Source: Candidatus Nitricoxidivorans perseverans
GTDB taxonomy: Bacteria; Pseudomonadota; Gammaproteobacteria; Burkholderiales; Rhodocyclaceae
Direction of reading: 5' to 3'
Assembly: GCA_030246985.1 (NCBI GenBank)
Contig: CP107246.1
Location: 2,358,282-2,422,281 of the forward strand
DNA: 64,000 nt
Part shown: positions 57,173-64,000 of the stretch, in pieces
Numbering within the stretch: the first letter of the stretch is position 1
Layout: the number at the start of each line of letters is the position of its first letter
Translations under genes and position numbers: made by a program
The notes under the pieces: model-generated
What the model saw: only the letters and a program-made list of their open reading frames with translations
Database searches by the model: none
What the model was told of the DNA's origin: nothing

Positions 57173-58623
57173 TGGATTTCTTCATCCTCGTCCTCGCCAT
57201 CCCCCTCGTCAGCGGCGTGCTGCTGACGGTGCTCGGGGAGCGCGAATGGGCGCCCAACCTCAACATCATCGCCAGCGGCGGCACATTCCTCGCCTCGGCG
57301 CTGCTGACGGCCGAGATCATCGCCCACGGCCCGCGCTTCGCCTTCGGCGAGCTGTTCTTCATCGACTCGATGAACGTGTTCTTCGTGACGCTCACCGCCT
57401 TCGTCGGGATGACGACCAGCATCTTCTCCGGCCCCTACATGAAGAACGAGCGCGAGCACGGAAAGCTCACGGTGCAGCGCCTGCGCCTCTACAAGAGCAT
57501 GTTTCAGCTCTTCATGTTCACCATGCTCGTGGCGCTCACCACCAACAACCTCGGCATCCTCTGGGTGGCGATGGAGGCGGCGACGCTGACCACCGTGCTT
57601 CTCGTCTCGCTCTACCGCTCGCCGGCCTCCCTTGAGGCGGCCTGGAAGTATTTCATCCTCTGCGGCGTCGGCATCGCCCAGGCCCTGTTCGGCACCATCC
57701 TGCTCTACTTCGCCGCCGAGCGCGTGCTGGGCGAGACCGGCAACGCCCTGCTCTGGACCCACCTGGTGGATGTGAAGGGGCAGCTCGAACCGACCATCAT
57801 GGCGCTCTCGTTCATCTTCCTGCTGGTCGGCTACGGTACCAAGGTTGGACTCGCGCCGCTGCACAACTGGCTGCCCGACGCCCACGCCGAGGGCCCGACG
57901 CCGGTCTCCGCGGTGCTTTCCGGCCTGCTGCTCAACGTTGCGCTCTACGCCATCCTGCGGGTGAAGGTGCTGGCCGACGGCGCGATCCCGGGCAACTACG
58001 CCGGCAATCTGATGATGGGCTTCGGGCTGCTGACGCTGCTGGTGGCGGCCTTCTTTCTCTCCAGGCAGCGCGACATCAAGCGCATGTTCGCCTATTCGTC
58101 CATCGAGCACATGGGCCTCATCACCTTCGCGTTCGGCATGGGCGGCGCGGTGGCGAACTTCGCCGGGCTGCTGCACATGACGATGCACTCGCTGACCAAG
58201 TCGGCCATCTTCTTCGCCGTCGGCCATGCCGCGCAGAAGATGGGAACGCAGATCATGGAGGACATCCGCGGCCTTATCAAGGTCAATCCGCTGATCGGCT
58301 GGGGGCTGATGCTGGGCACGCTGGCCATCCTCGGCATGCCGCCCTTCGGCGTGTTCGCCAGCGAGTTCATGATCCTCACGCATGCGATGAAGCATTACCC
58401 GTGGGCCACGCCGATCCTGCTGACGGCGCTGGGCGTCGCCTTCGCGGCCATCTTCGGCAAGGTGCAGCCGATGGTCTTCGACGAGACCCGCGCGAAGCCG
58501 CTGCCGCATGCGCCGGCCATCACGCCGGTCTTCCTGCACCTGGCCATCGTGCTGATGATGGGCCTGTACATTCCCCCCTATCTCACGCGCTGGTTCCATG
58601 AGGCCGCAAGGATGATGGGATGA
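57169..58623 (+). CDS. hyfF: HyfF/NuoN-like membrane subunit
   Basis: A 484-aa antiporter-like subunit. It shows AMEAATLTTVLLVSLYRSPASLEAAWKY (key Glu), VGYGTKVGLAPLHNWLPDAHAEGPTPVSAVLSGLLLNVALYAI and MFAYSSIEHMGLITFAFG, the Glu/Lys/His set needed for proton movement. Second antiporter-like subunit of the complex beside HyfB. Two adjacent ATG codons (57169 and 57172) are possible starts; the first continues the ATGA overlap used throughout this operon. Confidence 0.94.
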   Translation: MMDFFILVLAIPLVSGVLLTVLGEREWAPNLNIIASGGTFLASALLTAEIIAHGPRFAFGELFFIDSMNVFFVTLTAFVGMTTSIFSGPYMKNEREHGKLTVQRLRLYKSMFQLFMFTMLVALTTNNLGILWVAMEAATLTTVLLVSLYRSPASLEAAWKYFILCGVGIAQALFGTILLYFAAERVLGETGNALLWTHLVDVKGQLEPTIMALSFIFLLVGYGTKVGLAPLHNWLPDAHAEGPTPVSAVLSGLLLNVALYAILRVKVLADGAIPGNYAGNLMMGFGLLTLLVAAFFLSRQRDIKRMFAYSSIEHMGLITFAFGMGGAVANFAGLLHMTMHSLTKSAIFFAVGHAAQKMGTQIMEDIRGLIKVNPLIGWGLMLGTLAILGMPPFGVFASEFMILTHAMKHYPWATPILLTALGVAFAAIFGKVQPMVFDETRAKPLPHAPAITPVFLHLAIVLMMGLYIPPYLTRWFHEAARMMG

Positions 58624-60188
58624 GTACGGTACGGTTTCTCGACCAGCCCATCGAATTCGCCGAACAGGAGGGCGTGGGCGCCCCGGTCTGGATCGGGCAG
58701 GCGCCGGACGGCGCCGGCTTGCTGGCCTTCGCCGTCGCTGCGCACCGCGCCGGTGGCCGGCTGGCGGCGATCTGGGGCTCGGACGAGCGGAAGAACGGCC
58801 AGGGTTTCCGCGTCAATTGCGTCTTCGGCATCGACGCCGGACACGCCTGGGTGAGACTCGACCTCGCCGAGGACAACCCCGTCTATCCCGACCTTGCAGG
58901 CATCTTCCCCGCCGCCAACCGCATGCAGCGCGCCACGCGCGACATGGTCGGCATCGCCATCGACGGCGGAGATCAAAGGCCCTGGCTGCGCCACGGCGGC
59001 TGGCCGGCGGACTGGTTCCCGCTGCGCCACGACGCGCCGGCCGCCGACTTCCCCAACGGCCCCACCGACTACGACTTCGTCCGGGTCGAAGGCAAGGGCG
59101 CCCACGAGATTCCCGTCGGCCCCATCCACGCCGGCATCATCGAGCCCGGCCACTTCCGCTTCTCCGTCGTCGGCGAGCGCGTGCTGCGCCTGGAGCAGCG
59201 CCTGGGCTACCAGCACAAGGGCGTGGAGCGGCGCCTCATCGGCATGGACATCGATCGGGGCGCGAAGCTCGTCGGCCGCATCTCCGGCGACTCGACCTGC
59301 GCCTACGCCTGGGCCTACGCCGTGGCGGTGGAATCGGCCTGCGGCGTCGAGCCGCCGCCGCGCGCCCTGGGCCTGCGGGCGCTGATGCTGGAGCGCGAGC
59401 GCGTCGCCAACCATCTCGGCGACCTCGGCATGCTCGGCAACGACGCGGCCTTCGGCTTCGGTCTCACGCAGTTCTTCAAGCTCAAGGAAGACTGGGTGCG
59501 CCTGTCGCACCGGGCCTTCGGCCACCGCTTCATGATGGATTGCATCGTGCCCGGCGGAATTGTGGATACGGCCAACCCGGACGCTGCGCTGCGCTCCGCC
59601 ATGGCCGCGCAGTGCGACGTCGTCGAGCGCGAGGTACGGGAACTGAAGGTCCTCTACGACGAGCACGCCGGCCTGCAGGACCGCTTCCTCACTACCGGCG
59701 CCATCAACGACGCGCTGGCGCAGGAACTCTCGCTCACCGGCATCGCCGCCCGCGCGACCGGCACGCTGCTGGACGGGCGCGTATGGAGTCAGGGCTACGA
59801 GCCGCCGGTGCCCTACGCGGGCCTGGGCGTGCGGCCGGTTTCAGACGTGCGCGGCGACGTCGCGGCGCGCGCGGCCGTGCGCTTCGCCGAGGTCTTCGAG
59901 TCGCTGCGCCTGATCCGAAAGCTGGTGGCCGGCATGCCGGGCGGCTCCGCCCGCGCGAAGATCGCGCCCCGCGCCGGGAAGGGGCTGGGCGTCATCGAAG
60001 GCTGGCGCGGCGAGGTGCTGGTGGGCGTCGAGCTGGACGCCGAGGGCCGCATCCTCCGCGCCCATCCCCACGATCCCTCCTGGCAGGTCTGGCCGGCGCT
60101 CGAACACGCGGTGATGAAGGACATCGTTCCCGACTTCCCGCTCATCAACAAGTCGTTCAACCTTTCCTACTCCGGGCAAGACATATGA
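58620..60188 (+). CDS. hyfG: HyfG-like fused NuoC/NuoD subunit lacking the nickel site
   Basis: A 522-aa fusion. Residues 1-165 are NuoC-like (WVRLDLAEDNPVYPDLAGIFPAA) and the rest is a large-subunit/NuoD domain (IPVGPIHAGIIEPGHFRF, EQRLGYQHKGVERRLIG). In [NiFe] hydrogenases four cysteines hold nickel. Here the N-terminal site reads RISGDSTCAY (S222 and S225 in the two Cys positions), and the C-terminal site reads HDPSWQVW (S487 and V490). All four ligands are gone, so it cannot be a hydrogenase. This places it with energy-converting-hydrogenase-related (Ehr) complexes. ATGA overlaps on both sides. Confidence 0.93.
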   Translation: MSTVRFLDQPIEFAEQEGVGAPVWIGQAPDGAGLLAFAVAAHRAGGRLAAIWGSDERKNGQGFRVNCVFGIDAGHAWVRLDLAEDNPVYPDLAGIFPAANRMQRATRDMVGIAIDGGDQRPWLRHGGWPADWFPLRHDAPAADFPNGPTDYDFVRVEGKGAHEIPVGPIHAGIIEPGHFRFSVVGERVLRLEQRLGYQHKGVERRLIGMDIDRGAKLVGRISGDSTCAYAWAYAVAVESACGVEPPPRALGLRALMLERERVANHLGDLGMLGNDAAFGFGLTQFFKLKEDWVRLSHRAFGHRFMMDCIVPGGIVDTANPDAALRSAMAAQCDVVEREVRELKVLYDEHAGLQDRFLTTGAINDALAQELSLTGIAARATGTLLDGRVWSQGYEPPVPYAGLGVRPVSDVRGDVAARAAVRFAEVFESLRLIRKLVAGMPGGSARAKIAPRAGKGLGVIEGWRGEVLVGVELDAEGRILRAHPHDPSWQVWPALEHAVMKDIVPDFPLINKSFNLSYSGQDI

Positions 60189-60709
60189 TTCCCTTGCTCA
60201 AGCGCATCCTCAAGACCGGCATCCTCACCGAGCCGCCGGCGACCGTCGACATCGGCCCGCAGCCGGAGGTGGCGCGCCTGAACGACGAGGTTCTACGCAT
60301 CCTCGGCCGCGCGCTCACCATCCGCGAGGTCGACGCCGGTTCGTGCAACGGTTGCGAACTGGAGATCCACGCCCTCAACAACGCCTACTACAACATCGAG
60401 GGACGCGGCATCAAGTTCGTCGCCAGCCCCCGCCATGCCGACATGCTGCTCGTGACCGGCCCGGTCACGAAGAACATGGAGACCGCGCTGAAAGTCGCCT
60501 ACGACTGCACGCCCGATCCCAAGCTGGTGGTGGCGGTGGGCGATTGCGGCTGCGGCTGCGGCGAGGTCGGCGAGCTCTTCGGCCCGAACTACGCGACCTG
60601 CGGCGCCGTCGAAAATGTCATTCCCGTCGATGCGCGCGTGCCCGGCTGCCCGCCGACGCCAGTCGCGCTGATGCAGGGCATCCTCGCCGCCATCCGACCC
60701 CGCGGCTGA
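60185..60709 (+). CDS. hyfI: HyfI/NuoB-like Fe-S subunit
   Basis: A 174-aa NuoB/HycG-type protein. The ligands of the N2-type [4Fe-4S] cluster are intact: C54 and C57 in SCNGCELE, C121 in VAVGDCGCG, and C155 in RVPGCPP. So the electron-accepting cluster next to HyfG is retained although HyfG has lost nickel. It is the last gene of the complex. No HyfA, HyfD, HyfH (ferredoxin-like) or HyfJ gene is present here. Confidence 0.94.
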   Translation: MIPLLKRILKTGILTEPPATVDIGPQPEVARLNDEVLRILGRALTIREVDAGSCNGCELEIHALNNAYYNIEGRGIKFVASPRHADMLLVTGPVTKNMETALKVAYDCTPDPKLVVAVGDCGCGCGEVGELFGPNYATCGAVENVIPVDARVPGCPPTPVALMQGILAAIRPRG

Positions 60710-60763
60710 TCGGTCCCCCCGTCTGGCGACCGGCGCCCCGCCTGCCGCGGTTACAATCGAAGC

Positions 60764-61129
60764 ATGAGAGAGAAGCGGATCATCCCCATCGCGCCAGCGC
60801 CGGAGGCCGGGAGCGACGACGCATGCGCCGCCGCCGAAGCCTTCGCCCTGAGGGTGCTCGGCGACAGCATGGCGCCCGAGTTCGTCGAGGGCGACATCAT
60901 CGTCATCGAGCCCGAAGGCCTCGCCGGCGACGGTTCCTTCGTCCTGGCGCGGATCGGGGGCGAATGGACGTTCCGTCAGCTGGCGAGGGTGGGCGACGGC
61001 TGGCGGCTGCGCGCCCTCAACCCGGACTATCCCGATACCGCGATCGCCGACCTGTCGGCCGTCAAGGGTGTCATCATCCAGAAATCGAAACCCGGCCGGC
61101 GCCGGGCCGCCAAGCGATACGTCGAATAG
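60764..61129 (+). CDS. S24/LexA-like protein without DNA-binding domain, catalytic Lys replaced
   Basis: A 121-aa protein consisting only of the LexA/UmuD-like C-terminal domain. The serine motif VLGDSMAPEF (S35) and EGDIIVIEPEG are present. Aligned with LexA (ARIDDEVTVKRL), the segment ARIGGEWTFRQL puts R71 where the catalytic lysine should be, so self-cleavage is doubtful. There is no helix-turn-helix. A -10-like TACAAT ends six bases before the ATG, so the mRNA may be leaderless. It lies 54 bases after hyfI. Its function is unknown; a binding or chaperone-like role is only a guess. Confidence 0.8.
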   Translation: MREKRIIPIAPAPEAGSDDACAAAEAFALRVLGDSMAPEFVEGDIIVIEPEGLAGDGSFVLARIGGEWTFRQLARVGDGWRLRALNPDYPDTAIADLSAVKGVIIQKSKPGRRRAAKRYVE

Positions 61130-61146
61130 CCTTCAAAGGAATCCCC

Positions 61147-61380
61147 ATGCCCTACCACATCTACCGCGTCATCTCCGTTGGCCCCGTGCGGCAGTTGGAG
61201 AAGCTCGCCGAGCATGAGGCCTTCAAGACCGCATCCGCGCAGGCCAAGGCCCTGCGCAAGGAGGGCGGCCTGCCCGCCGGCGCCGAGATCAAGGTCATCT
61301 TCGCCGACAACGAGCTGCTGGCCGAGGAATTGCTGTCGCAGGTCAGGGAGCCCGAGCCGTTCATCGGCGACGACTATTGA
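61147..61380 (+). CDS. small acidic protein of unknown function
   Basis: A 77-aa protein beginning MPYHIYRVISVGPVRQLEKL, with a helical middle (EAFKTASAQAKALRKEG) and a final acidic tail ending FIGDDY. A ribosome site AAGGA lies just before the ATG. It sits 17 bases after the S24-like gene and 9 bases before the next one, so the three form a unit. I do not recognise the family. No membrane segment or metal motif is visible. Confidence 0.78.
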   Translation: MPYHIYRVISVGPVRQLEKLAEHEAFKTASAQAKALRKEGGLPAGAEIKVIFADNELLAEELLSQVREPEPFIGDDY

Positions 61381-61389
61381 CTTCCGGCC

Positions 61390-61827
61390 ATGGACGAAAC
61401 GGCCCACCGGTCCGCCAGGGGCGAGATCAACCGCCTGCCCTGTGTGTTCGAGAGGGCTCTGCGGGCGCGCTGCGCCGTTTGCGACCTGTCGGCGCCCCAT
61501 GCGCCGGCGGAGCGCGAATCGATCGCCTGCACCTCGCCCCTGGCCCGCGCCGCCTGCGGCGAGCTTGCGGGCCTGCTGCGCGAGAAATCGTCCTTCGCGC
61601 TCGGCCTCGCCCGGACCACCCGCATCCTGCCGCATGCCATGGTGATGAAAATCCAGTGCGGCGGGCTGGCCGGCCTCCAGCAGGTGCTCGATCCCGATGC
61701 GCCGGCGCCGGATGTGCATCGGCTGGTGCGCGCCGCGCGCGAGCGTTTCGGCAATCTGGCCGAGTTGCCGTTCTCGCGCATCGTGCAGGGTGTGGCGGCC
61801 TGGCGCGGACGCAGGCGGCATATATAA
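61390..61827 (+). CDS. cysteine-rich protein of unknown function
   Basis: A 145-aa soluble protein. Five of its first 60 residues are cysteines: C18, C28 and C31 (CAVC, a CxxC), C47 and C56. One more lies near residue 90 in KIQCGGLAGL. This spacing could hold a metal or Fe-S cluster, but no known motif is recognised. The C-terminal half is helical and basic. It is the third gene of the small unit with the S24-like and the 77-aa genes, which often suggests shared function. Confidence 0.72.
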   Translation: MDETAHRSARGEINRLPCVFERALRARCAVCDLSAPHAPAERESIACTSPLARAACGELAGLLREKSSFALGLARTTRILPHAMVMKIQCGGLAGLQQVLDPDAPAPDVHRLVRAARERFGNLAELPFSRIVQGVAAWRGRRRHI

Positions 61828-61879
61828 TCCGCAATATGGCTGGCGGCTCCGTCGCCGGGGATTTTCGGGAGGTGGCGGT

Positions 61880-62725
61880 ATGTCTGCGCGACTCATTTAC
61901 GCGGTTTTCGTGTCGGCGCTGTTCGCCAGCGGCGCGTTTGCGGCGGAGGAGGGCCCCCATTCCTTCGGCGTGCTTTCGCAGCGGAGCGCCGTCCTCACGG
62001 CCCAGTACTGGAACCCGATCTTCGAACATGTGAAGCGCAAGACCGGGATCGCTCTGCGCCTGAAGATCGCCCGCACGGCACCGGAGTCCAACGCCGCCAT
62101 CGCACGGGGCGAGTACGACTTCGTCTACTCCAACACCATCTTCCTGCCCGCCACCTCGGCGCCCGGCTACCAGGTCATCCTGCGGCCCCGTTCCGGCGCC
62201 ATCACCGGCCAGATCGTCACGCTGGAGGACTCGCCCATCCGCACGCTGGCCGATCTTCAGGGGCGCGAGGCGGGTTTTCCGTCGAAGGCCGCCTTCGTCG
62301 GCTACGCCGTGCCCATGGACCATCTTTTGCGGCAGGGCATCCAGGTGATACCGGTCTTCGGCGGCAACCAGGAGGGCATCATGGGCCAGCTCAAGGCCGG
62401 CAAGGTCGTCGTCGCCGGCGTGAACAACGAGGTCATGCGCGCTTTCGCCGCCCGCGAGAACGTGCGCTACCGCGTGCTGTGGGAGTCCGTGCCGTATCAC
62501 AACCTGCCCGTCGCCGTTCATCCGCGGGTGCCCGGCCCCGTCGCCGCGGCGGTGCAGTCGGCCATCGCCGACATGGCCGACGATCCCGAAGGCGCCGCGG
62601 TGCTCGAAGCCTCGGCCCGGATCATCGGCCAGAAGCCGCCGCTGGGCTTCCTTAAGTCCGGCCCGGCCGACTACCGGAACTACCTCGACTTCTATCGCCA
62701 GACCGTGGTGAAAGACATCGAGTGA
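61880..62725 (+). CDS. PhnD-like periplasmic substrate-binding protein
   Basis: A 281-aa precursor with signal peptide ending near GAFAAEE. The mature part (HSFGVLSQRSAVLTAQYWNP, GEYDFVYSNTIFLPA, GREAGFPSKAAFVGYAVPMDHLLRQG) is the type 2 periplasmic binding fold of the phosphate/phosphonate PhnD family. No permease or ATPase gene follows; its stop overlaps the start of a membrane sensor gene, so it probably presents a ligand to that sensor and not to an ABC transporter. Confidence 0.87.
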   Translation: MSARLIYAVFVSALFASGAFAAEEGPHSFGVLSQRSAVLTAQYWNPIFEHVKRKTGIALRLKIARTAPESNAAIARGEYDFVYSNTIFLPATSAPGYQVILRPRSGAITGQIVTLEDSPIRTLADLQGREAGFPSKAAFVGYAVPMDHLLRQGIQVIPVFGGNQEGIMGQLKAGKVVVAGVNNEVMRAFAARENVRYRVLWESVPYHNLPVAVHPRVPGPVAAAVQSAIADMADDPEGAAVLEASARIIGQKPPLGFLKSGPADYRNYLDFYRQTVVKDIE

Positions 62726-64000
62726 TCCCCCGAAGGATCGCAGCCCTCTGGGACCGTCTGCCGTTCACCGGACGGCTCCTGTTTACGGCCAGCTTCGCCC
62801 TGATAGTGGCGGGGGCGGTCATGTTGCACGCCTCGGCCCGCCAGGACGCGGAGCATGCGCGGGCCAACCTTTCCCGACATCTGGCCGACGAGCTGGATGT
62901 GCTGCCCTTCGCCCTTTCCGAGTCCGTGGTGGTCGGCGACTTCTCCACGCTGGAGCAGATGCTGAACCGTTTCGTTCGACGGCCCAACATCACCGTCATC
63001 CGCTACCGGGACGCCTCCGGAACGAACCTCGAAGTCCGCGGGCAACCCGTGGCGCCCCGTTCGCCCGCCTTCTTCAACGCATGGCTCGCCGGAATGGGCT
63101 TGTACGACATGAAGGGGGAGATGCCCGTGGACGTCGGGGGGCGGCGCTACGGCGTCCTGGAAATCGGGATCACCGCGCAGCCGGCCATCGACCGGGCCTG
63201 GATTCGCCTGCTCGGCCACCTGTCGATTCTCGGCCTGGCCATCCTGCTCGACTTCCTGGGCATCTGGCTGGTGCTGCGGGCGGGCCTCAAGCCCCTGCGG
63301 GACCTGGATGCCGGGGCCGCCCGGCTGGCCTCCGGCGATTACGCCGCGCGCATCAGGCCGCGGGGCAGCCCGGAGTTGCGCCGCTCCATCGTCGCTTTCA
63401 ACCAGATGGCCCGCTCGGTGGAGGAGTTCTTGCGCGCCGTCGGGTACGAGAAGGAGCGCCTTTTCGTCACGCTTTCCTCGATCGGCGACGCCGTCATCGC
63501 CACGGACGGACAGGGCCGGGTGGAATTCGTCAACATCGTGGCCGAGAAATTGACCGGCTGGGCCGCCGCGGAAGCCATCGGCAGGCCCTTGGGCGAAGTC
63601 TTCGTCGTCGTGAACGAACGCACCCGCCAGCCGGTGGAATGCCCGGTGATCCGTACCTTGCGGGAGGGCGTGGTGGTGGGGCTGGCCAACCATACGATCC
63701 TCGTCGCGAAGGATGGCGCAGAGCGCCCGATCGCCGACAGCGCGGCGCCGATCCGCGATGCCGGCGAGGTGGTCGGCGCCGTGCTGGTCTTCCGGGACCA
63801 GACGGAGGAACGGAGGCAAATCAACCAGCTTCAGCTGGCCGCCAGCGTCTTTCAGCACGCCCACGAGGGCATCGCCATCACCGACGCGAGGGGCCGGTTC
63901 CTGGAGGTGAATCCGACGTTCTGCCAGCTGACCGGCTACGGGCAGGAGGAGGTGATCGGCAGGACGCCGAGACTGCTGAAATCCGGCATCCAGGGCGACG
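62722..64000 (+). CDS. membrane sensor protein with HAMP and PAS domains, 3' end outside the window
   Basis: An open frame of at least 426 residues that runs off the right edge. Start GTG at 62722 overlaps the stop of the binding-protein gene (GTGA). Two membrane helices (about 15-35 and 165-190) flank a periplasmic domain. HAMP (LKPLRDLDAGAARLASGDYAARI) and two PAS domains (FVTLSSIGDAVIATDGQG; FQHAHEGIAITDARGRFLEVNPTF) follow. The output domain is not visible; a diguanylate cyclase or histidine kinase would be usual. The adjacent PhnD-like protein is the likely ligand carrier. Confidence 0.85.
   Translation, partial: MIPRRIAALWDRLPFTGRLLFTASFALIVAGAVMLHASARQDAEHARANLSRHLADELDVLPFALSESVVVGDFSTLEQMLNRFVRRPNITVIRYRDASGTNLEVRGQPVAPRSPAFFNAWLAGMGLYDMKGEMPVDVGGRRYGVLEIGITAQPAIDRAWIRLLGHLSILGLAILLDFLGIWLVLRAGLKPLRDLDAGAARLASGDYAARIRPRGSPELRRSIVAFNQMARSVEEFLRAVGYEKERLFVTLSSIGDAVIATDGQGRVEFVNIVAEKLTGWAAAEAIGRPLGEVFVVVNERTRQPVECPVIRTLREGVVVGLANHTILVAKDGAERPIADSAAPIRDAGEVVGAVLVFRDQTEERRQINQLQLAASVFQHAHEGIAITDARGRFLEVNPTFCQLTGYGQEEVIGRTPRLLKSGIQGD

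Noticed and set aside
53548-60709. A true [NiFe] hydrogenase-4
   Set aside because: The large subunit lacks all four nickel-binding cysteines, and no hydrogenase maturation protease, HyfA or HyfH gene is present here.

Overview
The window is about 64 kb of high-GC, tightly packed bacterial chromosome. It suggests a betaproteobacterium, probably of the Rhodocyclales/Nitrosomonadales type. Three things point there: a circularly permuted two-piece tmRNA with the tag ANDERFALAA, a Gram-negative trimeric porin with an aromatic-adjacent beta-barrel C-terminus, and the lpxC/dciA/secA and kdsD/kdsC/lptC/lptA neighbourhoods. The genus cannot be fixed from the sequence alone. No IS element, prophage or CRISPR array was seen, and no gene-free stretch exceeds 300 bases.

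Layout. 1-8.4 kb: the end of lpxC, a small membrane protein, dciA (minus strand), an M23 peptidase, secA, mtnA overlapping a displaced trpC, a porin, and two small genes separated by near-identical terminators. 8.4-16.5 kb: a CPA2 antiporter, the Kdo/LPS-transport operon kdsD-kdsC-lptC-lptA, the hrpA helicase and a decayed antitoxin gene. 16.6-25.1 kb: a metallo-beta-lactamase lipoprotein and crcB, then glnS, a TPR response regulator, a small histidine kinase, hisC and an aldolase/dehydrogenase fusion. 25.2-35.3 kb: a long minus-strand series glnE-argJ-methyltransferase-rpe-gph-trpE-trpG-trpD, ended by an AAA ATPase gene. 35.4-44.9 kb: a yhdP-like AsmA protein, a nitrilase-family hydrolase, tldD, a DAHP synthase, and a GT39 glycosyltransferase paired with a decaprenyl-phosphate phosphoribosyltransferase-like protein. 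45 kb: the permuted ssrA.

The most interesting region is 45.2-60.7 kb. A SulP transporter carrying an extra ~135-residue charged/coiled insert diverges from a gamma-class carbonic anhydrase. Next come a sensor kinase and a GAFTGA-containing sigma-54 activator. Divergent from these is a near-perfect -24/-12 promoter with two matching TTGCA-N3-TGCAA palindromes upstream. That promoter leads into one long operon: a 74-aa novel protein, a UspA-like protein, a second SulP, and six hydrogenase-4/complex-I-like subunits (HyfB, C, E, F, G, I). The large subunit has lost all four nickel-binding cysteines, so this is an energy-converting-hydrogenase-related (Ehr-type) proton/ion module and not a hydrogenase. 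I infer a regulated system that couples anion (perhaps bicarbonate or sulfate) transport to a complex-I-like membrane module.

60.7-64 kb: an S24-like protein whose catalytic lysine is replaced by arginine, two small unknown proteins, and a PhnD-like binding protein translationally coupled to a membrane PAS sensor that runs off the window.
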